This document shows, piece by piece, positions 1 to 7,628 of a stretch of DNA of 64,000 nucleotides. The first letter of the stretch is position 1. Each line of letters begins with the position of its first letter. The position numbers and the translations under genes were made by a program. Source of the stretch: Porphyromonas uenonis 60-3 (GTDB lineage Bacteria; Bacteroidota; Bacteroidia; Bacteroidales; Porphyromonadaceae); contig NZ_ACLR01000118.1 in assembly GCF_000174775.1 (NCBI RefSeq), forward strand, positions 1 through 64,000, given 5' to 3'. The notes under the pieces were generated by a model that worked only from the letters and a program-made list of their open reading frames with translations, did no database searches and was not told the origin of the DNA.

Positions 1-423
1 ATGACCGACTACGAGGCCAGCCTAGGCATCGTAACCAGCGTTACCCAGACCGGCAACCCTCTCCACAACGCTATGGCTGAGCGACTTAACGGAATCATCA
101 AGAACGACTGGCTCTACAACTTCGAGGATAAGCCCATAGATCAAGTTCGGGAGATCCTCTCGCAAACGATTGCTCTCTATAACACAGCGCGTCCTCATCG
201 AGCCCTCAACAAGAAGACTCCGATGCAGATGCGCATACCAGATTACCCCAACCCTCTAACCACACAACCCTCTAAGAAACAGACATCTAAGAACAATTCC
301 CCAACAGCTCCGAGCCTCAAAACTCCGAGTCCATGCCGCCTAACTCCCAACAAAGAGCTATCTTTGTGTACCTCCGCAGTAAAGACGACCACAAGTCGTG
401 TACCCCAGCAGGAGCAAAACTAA
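1..423 (+). CDS. IS3-family transposase (OrfB), C-terminal part
   Basis: Carries the last part of an rve/DDE integrase core. The segment NAMAERLNGIIKNDW (about residues 23-37) contains the Glu that is the third acidic residue of the DDE triad in IS3-type OrfB proteins, and YNTARPHRALNKKTPMQ (about 60-76) is the usual family ending. The other two acidic residues lie outside the window, so the ATG at position 1 is very probably internal. The tail after residue 80 is low complexity, rich in Ser, Thr, Lys and Pro, and not typical of the catalytic fold. The gene lies at the right end of an insertion element; whether the full copy is intact cannot be seen. Confidence 0.85.
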   Translation: MTDYEASLGIVTSVTQTGNPLHNAMAERLNGIIKNDWLYNFEDKPIDQVREILSQTIALYNTARPHRALNKKTPMQMRIPDYPNPLTTQPSKKQTSKNNSPTAPSLKTPSPCRLTPNKELSLCTSAVKTTTSRVPQQEQN

Positions 424-516
424 CAGATGAGTACACTCACAGGACTAACAAAAATAACCCGTGTACCATCTCAGTAACACCTCCCCAACTGTGTACTTTT
501 TTCAGGAAGAGGACAC
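1..516 (+). mobile_element. IS3-like insertion sequence, right part (left end outside window)
   Basis: The transposase stops at 423 and is followed by about 90 bases without a gene. A plausible terminal repeat lies at 491-516: it begins with TGTGTAC, has a T-run, and ends in CA, as IS3-family right ends usually do. The other terminal repeat and the target duplication are outside the window, so the end is an inference. Confidence 0.4.
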
Positions 517-520
517 AATT

Positions 521-640
521 CCTCCGAACTTTGATTTCTTTCTTCCGAAGTTTCATTTCGTTCTTCCGAACTTTTATATCCCGCCTCCGTGGAGATTTTT
601 CGTTTCCTCCCTGACGAATCCCGATTTCCTCGGGAGCTTC
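521..640 (+). repeat. Class 1 tandem array (TTCCGAA units), copy A
   Basis: TCCG cores start at 523, 544, 565 and 586 (21-bp steps), then related cores at 608 and 630 (22-bp steps). Units follow the pattern TTCCGAA(C/G)TTTnATTT, ending in CTCCGTGGAG-like and CTCGGGAG-like cores. Near-identical central units recur at 26797-26840, 37767-37830 and, on the minus strand, 54509-54656. No gene fits here. Confidence 0.85.
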
Positions 641-698
641 GCTAGTTTAGTGAGATCTGCCAGCTGAAAAAAGTGATAAAACGAATCTTCTTAACATG

Positions 699-784
699 TT
701 TCCAAAAACTTTCCAGCCTTGGAAAATGAAATTTCCAAGGGAGGAAACTTTCCTTTCCACCGTTGGAAAGTTTTGGCATCGGGT
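699..784. repeat. 22-bp dyad array, TTGGAAA/TTTCCAA variant
   Basis: Units start at 719, 741 and 763, 22 bp apart. Unit 719 has arms TTGGAAA and TTTCCAA around six bases; unit 741 has arms GGAAA and TTTCC around six bases; the flanking units are degenerate. The arms differ in sequence from the GAAACT/AGTTTC arrays elsewhere in the window, but the period and dyad geometry are the same. Confidence 0.65.
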
Positions 785-840
785 GGACAGCGCATCAGCC
801 TTGGGATAGATCATATCGCTACGTCCGCCCACGAAGAAAA

Positions 841-868
841 AGGGCACCCCCCTAACGAGGAGTGCCCT
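841..868 (-). terminator. Intrinsic terminator of lrgAB
   Basis: Arms AGGGCAC (841-847) and GTGCCCT (862-868) form a hairpin 20 bases past the lrgB stop. On the minus strand it is followed by TTTTTC. Confidence 0.7.
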
Positions 869-888
869 ATATTCAATAATACCTGCTC

Positions 889-1602
889 TCATACGAATAG
901 CTGAGCGACGTAGTGGACGATTGGTATTAGTATGGAGGTGAAGACACCCATGATACCGATAGCCAAGCCTCCGATAGCGCCCTCGAGGGCTCCCATCTGG
1001 ATGGCTACCGAGGTGCCCACGCCATGCGCTGCTGCACCGAGTGCTAGTCCCTTGGCGATGCTACTCTCTATGCGTAGCCACTTGAAGAGTGGAGGTCCTA
1101 TGACACCACCGATGATGCCAGAGATGACGACCACGACTGCTGTCAAGGCTGGAATACCGCCCGACTGCTCTGAGAGTGCTATAGCGATAGGGGTCGTGAC
1201 CGAGCGAGACTCCATCGAGTGGGCTATGGGGGCTCCAGCACCTAGCGCATAGGCTAGCCCGACAGCACTGAGGATGCCGATCAGCGAGCCTACAAAGAGC
1301 GAAAACATAATGGAGACAACGCGACCACGGAGATACTTAGACTGTTCGTAGAGGATGTAGCCCAGCGATACGACCGAAGGCCCTAGGAGGAAGTCAATCA
1401 GCTGGCTCCCCTCCTTATAATCCTCGTACGAGGTTCCCGATAGGTAGAGCATCAAGATGATGAGTCCTATAGTAACGATGAGCGGGTGAAAGAGCCCGAT
1501 CCTCACCTTGCGGTATAGGAGTAAGCTGAGGAAGTAGATCCCTATAGTGAGTGGCAAGCAGTAGATAGGCTTGCTCAGGAGCAGTGTGATGAGGTTTATC
1601 AT
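889..1602 (-). CDS. lrgB: LrgB family protein
   Basis: Multi-pass inner-membrane protein of 237 residues, the usual LrgB length, rich in hydrophobic helices. The conserved stretch MESRSVTTPIAIALSEQSGG (about 129-148) and the following glycine-rich segments are typical of LrgB. In Gram-positive bacteria LrgAB modulates murein hydrolase export or lysis, and in several species it moves pyruvate; the substrate here is unknown. The start overlaps the lrgA stop by 4 bases, so the two genes are translationally coupled. A terminator follows at 841-868. Confidence 0.9.
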   Translation of the reverse strand: MINLITLLLSKPIYCLPLTIGIYFLSLLLYRKVRIGLFHPLIVTIGLIILMLYLSGTSYEDYKEGSQLIDFLLGPSVVSLGYILYEQSKYLRGRVVSIMFSLFVGSLIGILSAVGLAYALGAGAPIAHSMESRSVTTPIAIALSEQSGGIPALTAVVVVISGIIGGVIGPPLFKWLRIESSIAKGLALGAAAHGVGTSVAIQMGALEGAIGGLAIGIMGVFTSILIPIVHYVAQLFV

Positions 1603-1970
1603 GCGTTGTCGTTAGTTTTTTGCTCTTTATGGTGCCGCTCGAAGCGGTGCTGCATCCGTCCCACGACCACCAATACCAGTGCTGTGCTGACGACCATAGA
1701 AATAATGATGGCAGCCCAATACTGCTGGATAAGATCGACTTGGGTGATCAGCCCCACGCCAGCTGGCACGAAGAAGAGCCCCATATTGAGCGTAAGAAAC
1801 TTGGCGACGCTGTCCACCTTGTCAGGCTTGATCAGCTTCGTCTCTAGAGCTAGAAAGAGGAGGATCAGGCCGATCACACTCCCTGGGAGAAAGTGCCCAA
1901 TCATCATGCCGATCAGTTCACCCACGGCAAAGAAAAAGAGCACCCAAAAGCATTGTACGAGAGACTTCAT
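1599..1970 (-). CDS. lrgA: CidA/LrgA family holin-like protein
   Basis: Small membrane protein of 123 residues with four predicted membrane segments. The motif GELIGMMIGHFLPGSVIGLI (about 17-36) matches the conserved core of LrgA/CidA. It is the first gene of a two-gene operon with lrgB, 4-base overlap. LrgA is thought to form holin-like oligomers that work with LrgB. The ATG at 1970 is 37 bases downstream of a Bacteroidetes-type -7 box (2007-2014 on the minus strand). Confidence 0.88.
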   Translation of the reverse strand: MKSLVQCFWVLFFFAVGELIGMMIGHFLPGSVIGLILLFLALETKLIKPDKVDSVAKFLTLNMGLFFVPAGVGLITQVDLIQQYWAAIIISMVVSTALVLVVVGRMQHRFERHHKEQKTNDNA

Positions 1971-2006
1971 CTATAAAATCAACATGAACTCAAAAGGAAT
2001 TGCCTG

Positions 2007-2014
2007 CAAAGGTA
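2007..2014 (-). promoter_or_regulatory. Candidate -7 promoter box for lrgAB
   Basis: Reads TACCTTTG on the minus strand, matching the Bacteroidetes TAnnTTTG element. No clear TTG -33 box is visible. Confidence 0.5.
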
Positions 2015-2214
2015 GTAAACTTCACATTACTAAGCTTGCACCTCCTCTGCCATCCGAGGAACTTCGTAGGAACTCTCGTGAGAGGTGTTGCAACATTTAC
2101 TTTTACAGATCGTCTATAAGACAAGAAGCGAGCAGACCTCTAGCTTCTTTTGGCCGACTAAGCGCTGCTTTAGCCATCCGCAAACGACTATTTAACCAAC
2201 CAACAACTTATAGT

Positions 2215-2784
2215 ATGAGACGAATCAAACTACCTCTATCACGACTCCTTGCCATGCTACTGGCACTCACGATGACGCTAGGTGCTGTGGCGCAGACTAG
2301 CCCCTTCAAGTATGTAGATGCTGAGGCTCTACCCACGGCAGCGGATGGTGTGCAGATCTTCTCCTTCAATGAAAACATGCTGGATATGATCCCTATGGAG
2401 AGTATCACGAAGATGATCAAGAAGGATGGTAACTCCTCTGTCATGGCTAACGTCAAGACGCTCCTCAAGAAGCTGAAGTCTCTCAACGTATATATCGCCT
2501 CAACGCCTGAGTCTATTGACAAGCTCCAAAAGGCATTCGCTCCGATGCTGACACCTGGGTTGCATCGCTCCATCAAACCACTGCTTGTGGTCAATCAACC
2601 AGAAGATAATCTCAAAGTACAGATTGTCTCTCGAGAGTCAGGCATCTGGTGCTGGCGCAAGTGTCCTGAGTTGCTCATCTCTGTCCTAGATGAAGATGAG
2701 TACTATGTAGTCGGTCTGACGGGCGACTTTGCCCCGAAGGACATTCAGAAGCTCGTCTCCTCAGCTTTTCCCTCGGGTAAGTAA
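2215..2784 (+). CDS. DUF4252 domain-containing secreted protein
   Basis: Protein of 189 residues. An N-terminal signal peptide of about 27 residues (basic MRRIK, hydrophobic core, AVAQ at the cleavage site) precedes a domain resembling Bacteroidetes DUF4252 proteins: MANVKTLLKKLKSLNVYIAS and the C-terminal YYVVGLTGDF/KDIQKLVSS pattern. The function is unknown; it is probably periplasmic or outer-membrane associated. The open frame extends back to 1606 but that extension overlaps lrgA on the other strand and lacks a signal, so the ATG at 2215 that opens the signal peptide was chosen. It is a single-gene unit ending at a bidirectional hairpin. Confidence 0.8.
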   Translation: MRRIKLPLSRLLAMLLALTMTLGAVAQTSPFKYVDAEALPTAADGVQIFSFNENMLDMIPMESITKMIKKDGNSSVMANVKTLLKKLKSLNVYIASTPESIDKLQKAFAPMLTPGLHRSIKPLLVVNQPEDNLKVQIVSRESGIWCWRKCPELLISVLDEDEYYVVGLTGDFAPKDIQKLVSSAFPSGK

Positions 2785-2812
2785 GCCTAGCGCTAACGCA
2801 CTTATATAGAAA

Positions 2813-2850
2813 GAGAGCTCCGCAAGTCAAGGAAGACTTACGGAGCTCTC
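2813..2850. terminator. Bidirectional terminator between convergent genes
   Basis: A 16-base stem, GAGAGCTCCGCAAGTC with GACTTACGGAGCTCTC (one mismatch), around a 6-base loop. It lies between the DUF4252 gene stop (2784) and the stress-protein stop (2888). Confidence 0.7.
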
Positions 2851-2887
2851 ATCGTATCTATAGCTGTCCTCCAGCTAGTAGGGGCTT

Positions 2888-4072
2888 TTACCTAGATGAA
2901 TTGCTGTGCATCACGAGGATAGGTGTCCCTGCGTGGAAGAGCATGCGCCGAGCCATCGTCGGGTTAAAGAGCTTGGCGAGTACACGTCGCTTGTAGGTAT
3001 TGACCACAATGAGCTCGACTTGATGGTTTGCGACAAATTCCTCTAGAGCGGCATAGAGCTCTCCTTCGCTTAGCTTGGACCACTCGATGTGTGCATCGGG
3101 ATACTGCTGCTTATTGTACTCCTGAATGGCTTGCAACTGTACGTCTCCCCACTTGCCCTCAGAGCGTGACACGTTGAAGAGTCTGTACTCTGGCGCTAGG
3201 GGCTTCATCAGTTGCATCATCTGATCGAAGAGTACGAGGTCTCTCTGGTCGAAGCTGGTCGCCACGCCTACATGCTTGACCTGCATGAGGTCGTCGATAG
3301 CAATCTTCTCAGGGACTACCAGGACGGGAGCTTGGGCACGGTCAATGATTTCGGCAGCGACACTACCGACGATGTAGTCGCTATCCTCTGTCTTGCCTCG
3401 TGTACCCATGATGATGATGGCTGGGAGGTTGCGCTTAGCATAGCGTAGGATCTCGTCGGCGGGGATGCCGTCACGGATGGTGGTGCGGTAGGTGACCTGG
3501 GGTAGTGAGCCGTCAGCCATCTTGGCATCGATCTCCTTCGAGAGCTCAGTCATCTGCTGCTCAGCTTTTCCAGCTTCTTGCTGTGAAGCTTCCTGTATCT
3601 GTGGTAGCAGTGCCGTAAAGTCACCATAAGGGAAGTTCATCTGAGGCATTGTGCCCGTATATACGTGCATGAGTAGTACGTGTAGCTCTCGGCGTGCTGC
3701 AAAGTGAAAGCCGAGCTTGACGATCTTGTCCGTATAAGAGCTGAAGTCCACGGGGATGAGCACGTATCCCTTGTATGCTGCAACGTGAGCCGTGTCGGGA
3801 GATTCGTTGGCTAGGTCAGACTTCTCCTGCAGGACATCGTACGCCTCGTCTAGATCCCACTTGAGATCCTCTATATAGGCTAGTGCGCGAGGTAGGTCAC
3901 GCTCTGCGATACGTACTCGTACGCCCGTCGAGAAGACTGGCTGTACGGTATTGACATTGTGTAGGGTAGCTGGTATGCCTTGGCTTTGGAGCAGGCTCTG
4001 GAGTATCTGCGCCTTTTCGTAGGTATGTATAGCTACAGTCACCAGCTTGGACTGGTCTTTGTCTTGTGGCAT
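2888..4072 (-). CDS. Universal stress protein with two USP domains and N-terminal DUF2007-like domain
   Basis: Cytoplasmic protein of 394 residues from the chosen start. Residues about 9-66 resemble the DUF2007 putative signal-transducing domain. A first USP domain spans about 101-262 and keeps the nucleotide loop G-2x-G-9x-GS (GTRG, nine residues, GS), so it should bind ATP. A second USP-like domain (about 268-392) has a less canonical end (NPTMARRMLFHAGTPILVMH). USP proteins act in stress survival; the target here is unknown. The frame opens at 4171, but the extra 33 residues have no family similarity and MPQDKDQSK precedes the first strand, so 4072 was chosen. Confidence 0.85.
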   Translation of the reverse strand: MPQDKDQSKLVTVAIHTYEKAQILQSLLQSQGIPATLHNVNTVQPVFSTGVRVRIAERDLPRALAYIEDLKWDLDEAYDVLQEKSDLANESPDTAHVAAYKGYVLIPVDFSSYTDKIVKLGFHFAARRELHVLLMHVYTGTMPQMNFPYGDFTALLPQIQEASQQEAGKAEQQMTELSKEIDAKMADGSLPQVTYRTTIRDGIPADEILRYAKRNLPAIIIMGTRGKTEDSDYIVGSVAAEIIDRAQAPVLVVPEKIAIDDLMQVKHVGVATSFDQRDLVLFDQMMQLMKPLAPEYRLFNVSRSEGKWGDVQLQAIQEYNKQQYPDAHIEWSKLSEGELYAALEEFVANHQVELIVVNTYKRRVLAKLFNPTMARRMLFHAGTPILVMHSNSSR

Positions 4073-4193
4073 AGATGTAGTGATAATGGTTAATGTAAGC
4101 GTGGGGTGTCGCTCGGGTGTCGACAACCTTGTGATAGGGTTAAGAAGAGCAGTCAGTGACTGGTCGGCCACTGACTGCTACGAGCTTTTTTCT

Positions 4194-4454
4194 TTAGAGG
4201 ACAGGCTCCTCGCCTATGATGGTACGAGCCTGATTGAGGATGGTGTTGTCATCAATGACTACGATACCTCCATCGGGACCTGCCTCGATGTGTACTCCAG
4301 CACCACGACCATCTTCGTAGTTAGCACCTCCGAAGTAGTTCCTGACGGTGTCTACGCGGAGACCCAGTTGCTCTGCGATCTTGTGCATGGAGCCATCGGG
4401 TAGGCTATCCTTGATGCGTCGCAGTTCGTTGAATGAGATTGTTTCCTTTGCCAT
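4194..4454 (-). CDS. Small HTH-type conserved hypothetical protein
   Basis: Protein of 86 residues. Residues 6-41 look like a helix-turn-helix (FNELRRIKDSL, then HKIAEQLGLRVDTVRNYF), followed by an acidic, glycine-rich stretch and a conserved-looking tail (IVVIDDNTILNQARTIIGEE). This kind of short protein occurs widely in Bacteroidales without an assigned role. It is probably a DNA-binding regulator; target and partner are unknown. It stands alone on the minus strand between the stress protein and the GH92 gene. Confidence 0.6.
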   Translation of the reverse strand: MAKETISFNELRRIKDSLPDGSMHKIAEQLGLRVDTVRNYFGGANYEDGRGAGVHIEAGPDGGIVVIDDNTILNQARTIIGEEPVL

Positions 4455-4550
4455 AACTGTATGTACTTAGTGATTTGTATTAGTTTCCTTATTCCGCCAC
4501 TAACTTACAACATTTCTACTAGATATGCAAGGGGTCGAAGGTTCAAGTGG

Positions 4551-6497
4551 TCAATTGTCCGCATCGGAGAGGAACATTGAGATGGTGCCACCGCCTGCTA
4601 TCTGGCTGTGCTTGACCCAATAAACGGTGTGTGGTCGCCCTCCGAGGGTAAGGTCTGAGATATACTTATTGACTTGAGAGGCTCCCTGCGCTTTGATCGT
4701 CAGATGGCGCCCGCCTCCCATATCAACGTTGATCTCGTTGAAGGAAGGTGCGACGATCGAGTAGCCGTTTATGCCTGGTGCTACAGGGTATAAGCCCATC
4801 ATGGCGAAGACCAGCGATGCGCTCAGAGAGCCGTAGTCGTCAGGCCCTGGATAGCCGAAAGAACCGACTCCAAAGAAGTAGTCGATGGTGTGACGGACAA
4901 ACTTCTGCGCATAGTGTGGACGACCCATCAAGTTGTAGGTAAAGAGGAAAGCGAAGAGATCGGGATTGACATTGAGCGAGTGTAGCGAACTACTGAAGAG
5001 GCTATCAATATTGATCTGTCCCTCGGGTAGTAGTATAGGAGCCGAGTCACTCGGATGCTCTAGGATAGAGGCGACTTGCTGTGCCGAGAGCCTGCCAGCC
5101 ACTGGCACATAAGTATCGCTCAGCTCTGAGTACTCTCTAGCAAGAGCCGTGTAGCCCAGACTATTGGCAAGCTGTGAGAGACACCAAAGCTTGTAACCAG
5201 AGCGTCGCTCAGGGTCTGCATCGATAGCGGTGCGAAGCACTTCAAAGGCTTGTCTGATATCCTCGTCGAGGAGCCCCTTGGCGAGTGCATCCGTGAGGAG
5301 GAAGAGCAGTGGCGACTCCTCCGTGTAGATCACACTTCCCAGGTCAAGCGTCTTCAAGAGTCGTCCTCCAGAGTCACGTATAGCTCGGAGATAGGAGACG
5401 ATAACTTCATGCATCATGTCTGGCTCATAGAGCATCAGTAGAGGATAGTTGGTCTCATAGGTGTAGCTTAGGTCATCTTGGCTGTACTGAGTGATCCCCT
5501 CGTCGCTATGCACCGAGTCATCAATAGGGGAGTAGTACCGCCCATCCTCAGAGATGCTGACGGGCCATAGGTGCGAGCGGTATAGAGCGGTGTAAAACTT
5601 ACGCATGTTCACCTCTGTACCGCCAGAGACCTCCACTTTGCGCAGGCTCTTCTGCCATTCGTTGCGGGCAGCCTTGACCAGAGGAGCGTACTCGAAGCTT
5701 TGGATCTGTGTGGTTAAGTTTCGCTTAGCTTGCTCGCAACTGATGAGCGATATGCCATACTTGGCTACGATACGCTTATTGGGCTTCTGTAGTCGTAGCG
5801 TGAGGCACTCATAGGTCGTGTCTCTAGGTGATATGGCACTCGTCATCTGCTCTATATTCGTATTGAGCTGCAAGTATAGGTAGATGCGTGTCGGCGTAGT
5901 GCCCCCATAGGAGACCTCAGCCGTGAGCGCATCGTCGGCCACTTGCTCCCAGGTGGTCGAGTCTCGGCGGTCTATATATAAGGAGAGCTGATGCGCATCG
6001 CTACCATTGTAGTCGCGTGAGGAGAGGTCATAGAGACCACTCATAGAGGTAAGCGAAAAGTCCACATTGACCTGTAGCTCATCAAGGTAAAGGTGGTAGC
6101 TGTACGGGGTAATCTCCTGAAAGTCAAAGCTGAGCCTCCCCGAAGGGTCTTGATTGGCGTGGGCACTCTCAGGGATTAGGTAGAAGAGCGGGCGACCATC
6201 TATGTCTGGCGTGTAGAGCGGTAGTCCCTTGATACGAGCCGACCGCAAGCTCTCTTTGAATGGGATGATACGTAGCAGACTATGAGGGAGCTGTACGATG
6301 GGAAATATCTCCTCGCTATGCTCAGCGTCCCACGTGCCTTGATGCACATCCACATAGTCTACAAGAAGTGGGGTAGAGCCAAAGACCCCCTCTCCGACCT
6401 TGCTACAACTACTGCTGAGGAGTAGCGGGAGCAAAAGTAGCGTAGTCAGGATCGTCCGTCTGGTAGTGTGTAAGAAGTAAGCGAGTCTCTGCTTCAT
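4551..6497 (-). CDS. GH92-like lipoprotein (putative alpha-mannosidase, active site altered)
   Basis: Protein of 648 residues, shorter than the roughly 750 of characterised GH92 exo-mannosidases. The signal has a lipobox LLSSSC with Cys31, so it is a membrane-anchored lipoprotein. The C-terminal half matches GH92: MRKFYTALYRSHLWPV, and YPGPDDYGSLSASLVF, where the family has GNDDxGxxSAWYVF, so both Asp of the base region are kept. At the place of the family GNEPxxH motif (catalytic acid Glu) the sequence reads VNPDLFAF, so the Glu appears to be Pro. The N-terminal YVDPFIGT signature is also blurred (YVDVHQGT). It may be inactive or have another substrate. The start overlaps the DUF721 gene stop by 4 bases (ATGA). 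Confidence 0.75.
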   Translation of the reverse strand: MKQRLAYFLHTTRRTILTTLLLLPLLLSSSCSKVGEGVFGSTPLLVDYVDVHQGTWDAEHSEEIFPIVQLPHSLLRIIPFKESLRSARIKGLPLYTPDIDGRPLFYLIPESAHANQDPSGRLSFDFQEITPYSYHLYLDELQVNVDFSLTSMSGLYDLSSRDYNGSDAHQLSLYIDRRDSTTWEQVADDALTAEVSYGGTTPTRIYLYLQLNTNIEQMTSAISPRDTTYECLTLRLQKPNKRIVAKYGISLISCEQAKRNLTTQIQSFEYAPLVKAARNEWQKSLRKVEVSGGTEVNMRKFYTALYRSHLWPVSISEDGRYYSPIDDSVHSDEGITQYSQDDLSYTYETNYPLLMLYEPDMMHEVIVSYLRAIRDSGGRLLKTLDLGSVIYTEESPLLFLLTDALAKGLLDEDIRQAFEVLRTAIDADPERRSGYKLWCLSQLANSLGYTALAREYSELSDTYVPVAGRLSAQQVASILEHPSDSAPILLPEGQINIDSLFSSSLHSLNVNPDLFAFLFTYNLMGRPHYAQKFVRHTIDYFFGVGSFGYPGPDDYGSLSASLVFAMMGLYPVAPGINGYSIVAPSFNEINVDMGGGRHLTIKAQGASQVNKYISDLTLGGRPHTVYWVKHSQIAGGGTISMFLSDADN

Positions 6498-6784
6498 CGG
6501 ATTATGATTTCGTCTATAAGGTCGTACTGTAGGTGCGCATTGATCTGCTCTAGGAGCTGCTGCTGCGTGAGCCGTATCTCTTGTCGCAGGCCAGCCGAGG
6601 TGATGCGCATCCGCAGGGTATGGTCTGAGATCGATAGCTCACGTATCTGTCGTCTGAGCGGGTAGAAGCGTGTGCGCAGGTATTGGAGCGCCTTGAGCTC
6701 GAGGAGCCCTTGGTCTACCTCTGGGCTCTCGGAGAGCCAGTCTGATAAGATTTCCCCTAGAGGCTTAGGATCTTTGCGCTGCAT
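6494..6784 (-). CDS. DUF721 (DciA-like) domain protein
   Basis: Protein of 96 residues covering a single DUF721 domain: GEILSDWLSES near the N-terminus and LRQEIRLTQQQLLEQIN near the C-terminus. The family includes DciA, which loads the replicative helicase DnaB in bacteria lacking DnaC; in Bacteroidetes a helicase-loading role is likely but inferred. It is first in a coupled pair with the GH92 gene, with a 4-base overlap, although the two functions are unrelated. A candidate -7 box (6811-6818, minus) lies 27 bases before the ATG. Confidence 0.8.
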   Translation of the reverse strand: MQRKDPKPLGEILSDWLSESPEVDQGLLELKALQYLRTRFYPLRRQIRELSISDHTLRMRITSAGLRQEIRLTQQQLLEQINAHLQYDLIDEIIIR

Positions 6785-6810
6785 GTGAGTTGTCTATCGT
6801 TTGCTAGGTG

Positions 6811-6818
6811 CAAATATA
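6811..6818 (-). promoter_or_regulatory. Candidate -7 promoter box for the DUF721/GH92 pair
   Basis: Reads TATATTTG on the minus strand (TAnnTTTG consensus), 27 bases upstream of the ATG. Confidence 0.5.
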
Positions 6819-6827
6819 AGAAGAATG

Positions 6828-6876
6828 CTAGAGATTAGACTTTAGAGGTTAGACTTTAGAGATTAGAAGTTAGAGA
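6828..6876. repeat. TTAGAnn heptad tandem repeat, copy 1
   Basis: Seven consecutive 7-base units: CTAGAGA, TTAGACT, TTAGAGG, TTAGACT, TTAGAGA, TTAGAAG, TTAGAGA. The same heptads recur at 26916-26950. Function unknown. Confidence 0.75.
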
Positions 6877-6918
6877 GCGAAGGCTAAGTGGTTGACTTGA
6901 CCGCTTAGCCTTCGCTCT
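6874..6918 (-). terminator. Hairpin downstream of tRNA-Leu
   Basis: A 15-base perfect stem (AGAGCGAAGGCTAAG with its complement at 6904-6918), extended by four more pairs, encloses a 7-base loop. It lies 9 bases past the tRNA 3' end; no strong T-run follows. Confidence 0.55.
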
Positions 6919-6926
6919 TACTACTG

Positions 6927-7010
6927 TGCCCAGAGCCGGGATCGAACCGGCACAGGTTTAACCCCATCGGTGTTTGAGACCGACGCGTCTACCAATTCCG
7001 CCATCTGGGC
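6927..7010 (-). tRNA. tRNA-Leu (anticodon CAA)
   Basis: 84 bases with a class II long variable arm. Acceptor GCCCAGA at the 5' end pairs with TCTGGGC before discriminator A; the CCA end is not encoded. The anticodon stem TCGGT/ACCGA encloses loop CTCAAAC, giving anticodon CAA. The TPsiC arm contains GGTTCGATCC. Confidence 0.95.
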
Positions 7011-7032
7011 GATGCCTCTCGCTAGACGGTTG

Positions 7033-7040
7033 CAAAGGTA
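7033..7040 (-). promoter_or_regulatory. Candidate -7 promoter box for tRNA-Leu
   Basis: Reads TACCTTTG on the minus strand, 22 bases before the tRNA 5' end. Confidence 0.5.
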
Positions 7041-7052
7041 CGAAAAAAGAAT

Positions 7053-7406
7053 TTAGAACCACCAGTACCGTAGGAAGGCATACGGCCTCCTCCGCTGTCC
7101 GTACGTGGGGTCGTCCTGGTGGTCGTAAGCCTCCTGCTCAAACGAGATAGAGCGGTAGGCTCTATCGGCATTGCGACAGATAGCAAGACGCACCAGCCAC
7201 TCCATTATATATAAGAGGTAAAAAGGAAGCACTAGTAGCTCCAGCATCTGACGGGTGTGGATACGCTCGTGACGCACGATGGTCTCCAGCCAATGCGTAT
7301 TCGTCAGGTACTCTTCGGGTAGATCCTTGCGAACGAAGATGACCCCAAAGAGATTGATCGCCGAGAAGCCCCTAAAGGGGATCCACCTACTACGCACTAC
7401 CCTCAT
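7053..7406 (-). CDS. Conserved hypothetical protein with HExxH motif
   Basis: Protein of 117 residues of a type common in Bacteroidales. HERIH at residues 46-50 matches the HExxH zinc-binding pattern. It is followed by a hydrophobic helix (LLVLPFYLLYIMEWLVRL, about 56-73) and a conserved-looking tail, EQEAYDHQDDPTY, then RRRPYAFLRY. The layout recalls a minimal M56/M48-like membrane metallopeptidase core; no activity is known. It is transcribed toward tRNA-Leu and has no operon partner. Confidence 0.65.
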   Translation of the reverse strand: MRVVRSRWIPFRGFSAINLFGVIFVRKDLPEEYLTNTHWLETIVRHERIHTRQMLELLVLPFYLLYIMEWLVRLAICRNADRAYRSISFEQEAYDHQDDPTYGQRRRPYAFLRYWWF

Positions 7407-7628
7407 AGCTCTCCTCTGCTTGTGTAGCCTGCCCCCTCGGTGAGCGCATCGGTAGAGAGAGGTCTCGGTGGGAACTGGAGGTTATGTATTAGTGTGGCGG
7501 TCGGCATGGGCATTGGGCGAAATTTCTTTCGTGTGAGAAGTGTCTACAGCCTCGTGACACTTTCACTGTGCGAAGGTAGCACTTTTCGCTCAACCCCATT
7601 GACCTTTTGCCCCCCACAGGATCGATAA

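Larger units (their letters stand above)
424..888. other. Gene-free stretch with two repeat arrays
   Basis: 465 bases without a credible gene. It holds the end of the IS element, a 21-22 bp class 1 array (521-640), a 22-bp dyad array (699-784) and the lrgAB terminator (841-868). Small open frames here run through the repeats and encode only repeat-derived peptides. Confidence 0.7.

Noticed and set aside
333-667. Two plus-strand frames of 93 and 68 codons, rich in Phe, Leu and Pro
   Set aside because: They translate class 1 array A; the 21-base period gives a 7-residue peptide repeat. The same peptides arise at 26592-26906, 37642-37854 and 54520-54711.
1606-2784. A 392-residue protein from the longest open frame before the DUF4252 gene
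   Set aside because: The first 203 codons overlap lrgA and its promoter on the other strand, and the signal peptide begins at 2215.
4073-4171. N-terminal extension of the universal stress protein
   Set aside because: These 33 codons show no domain and are followed by a well-placed ATG at the DUF2007-like domain.
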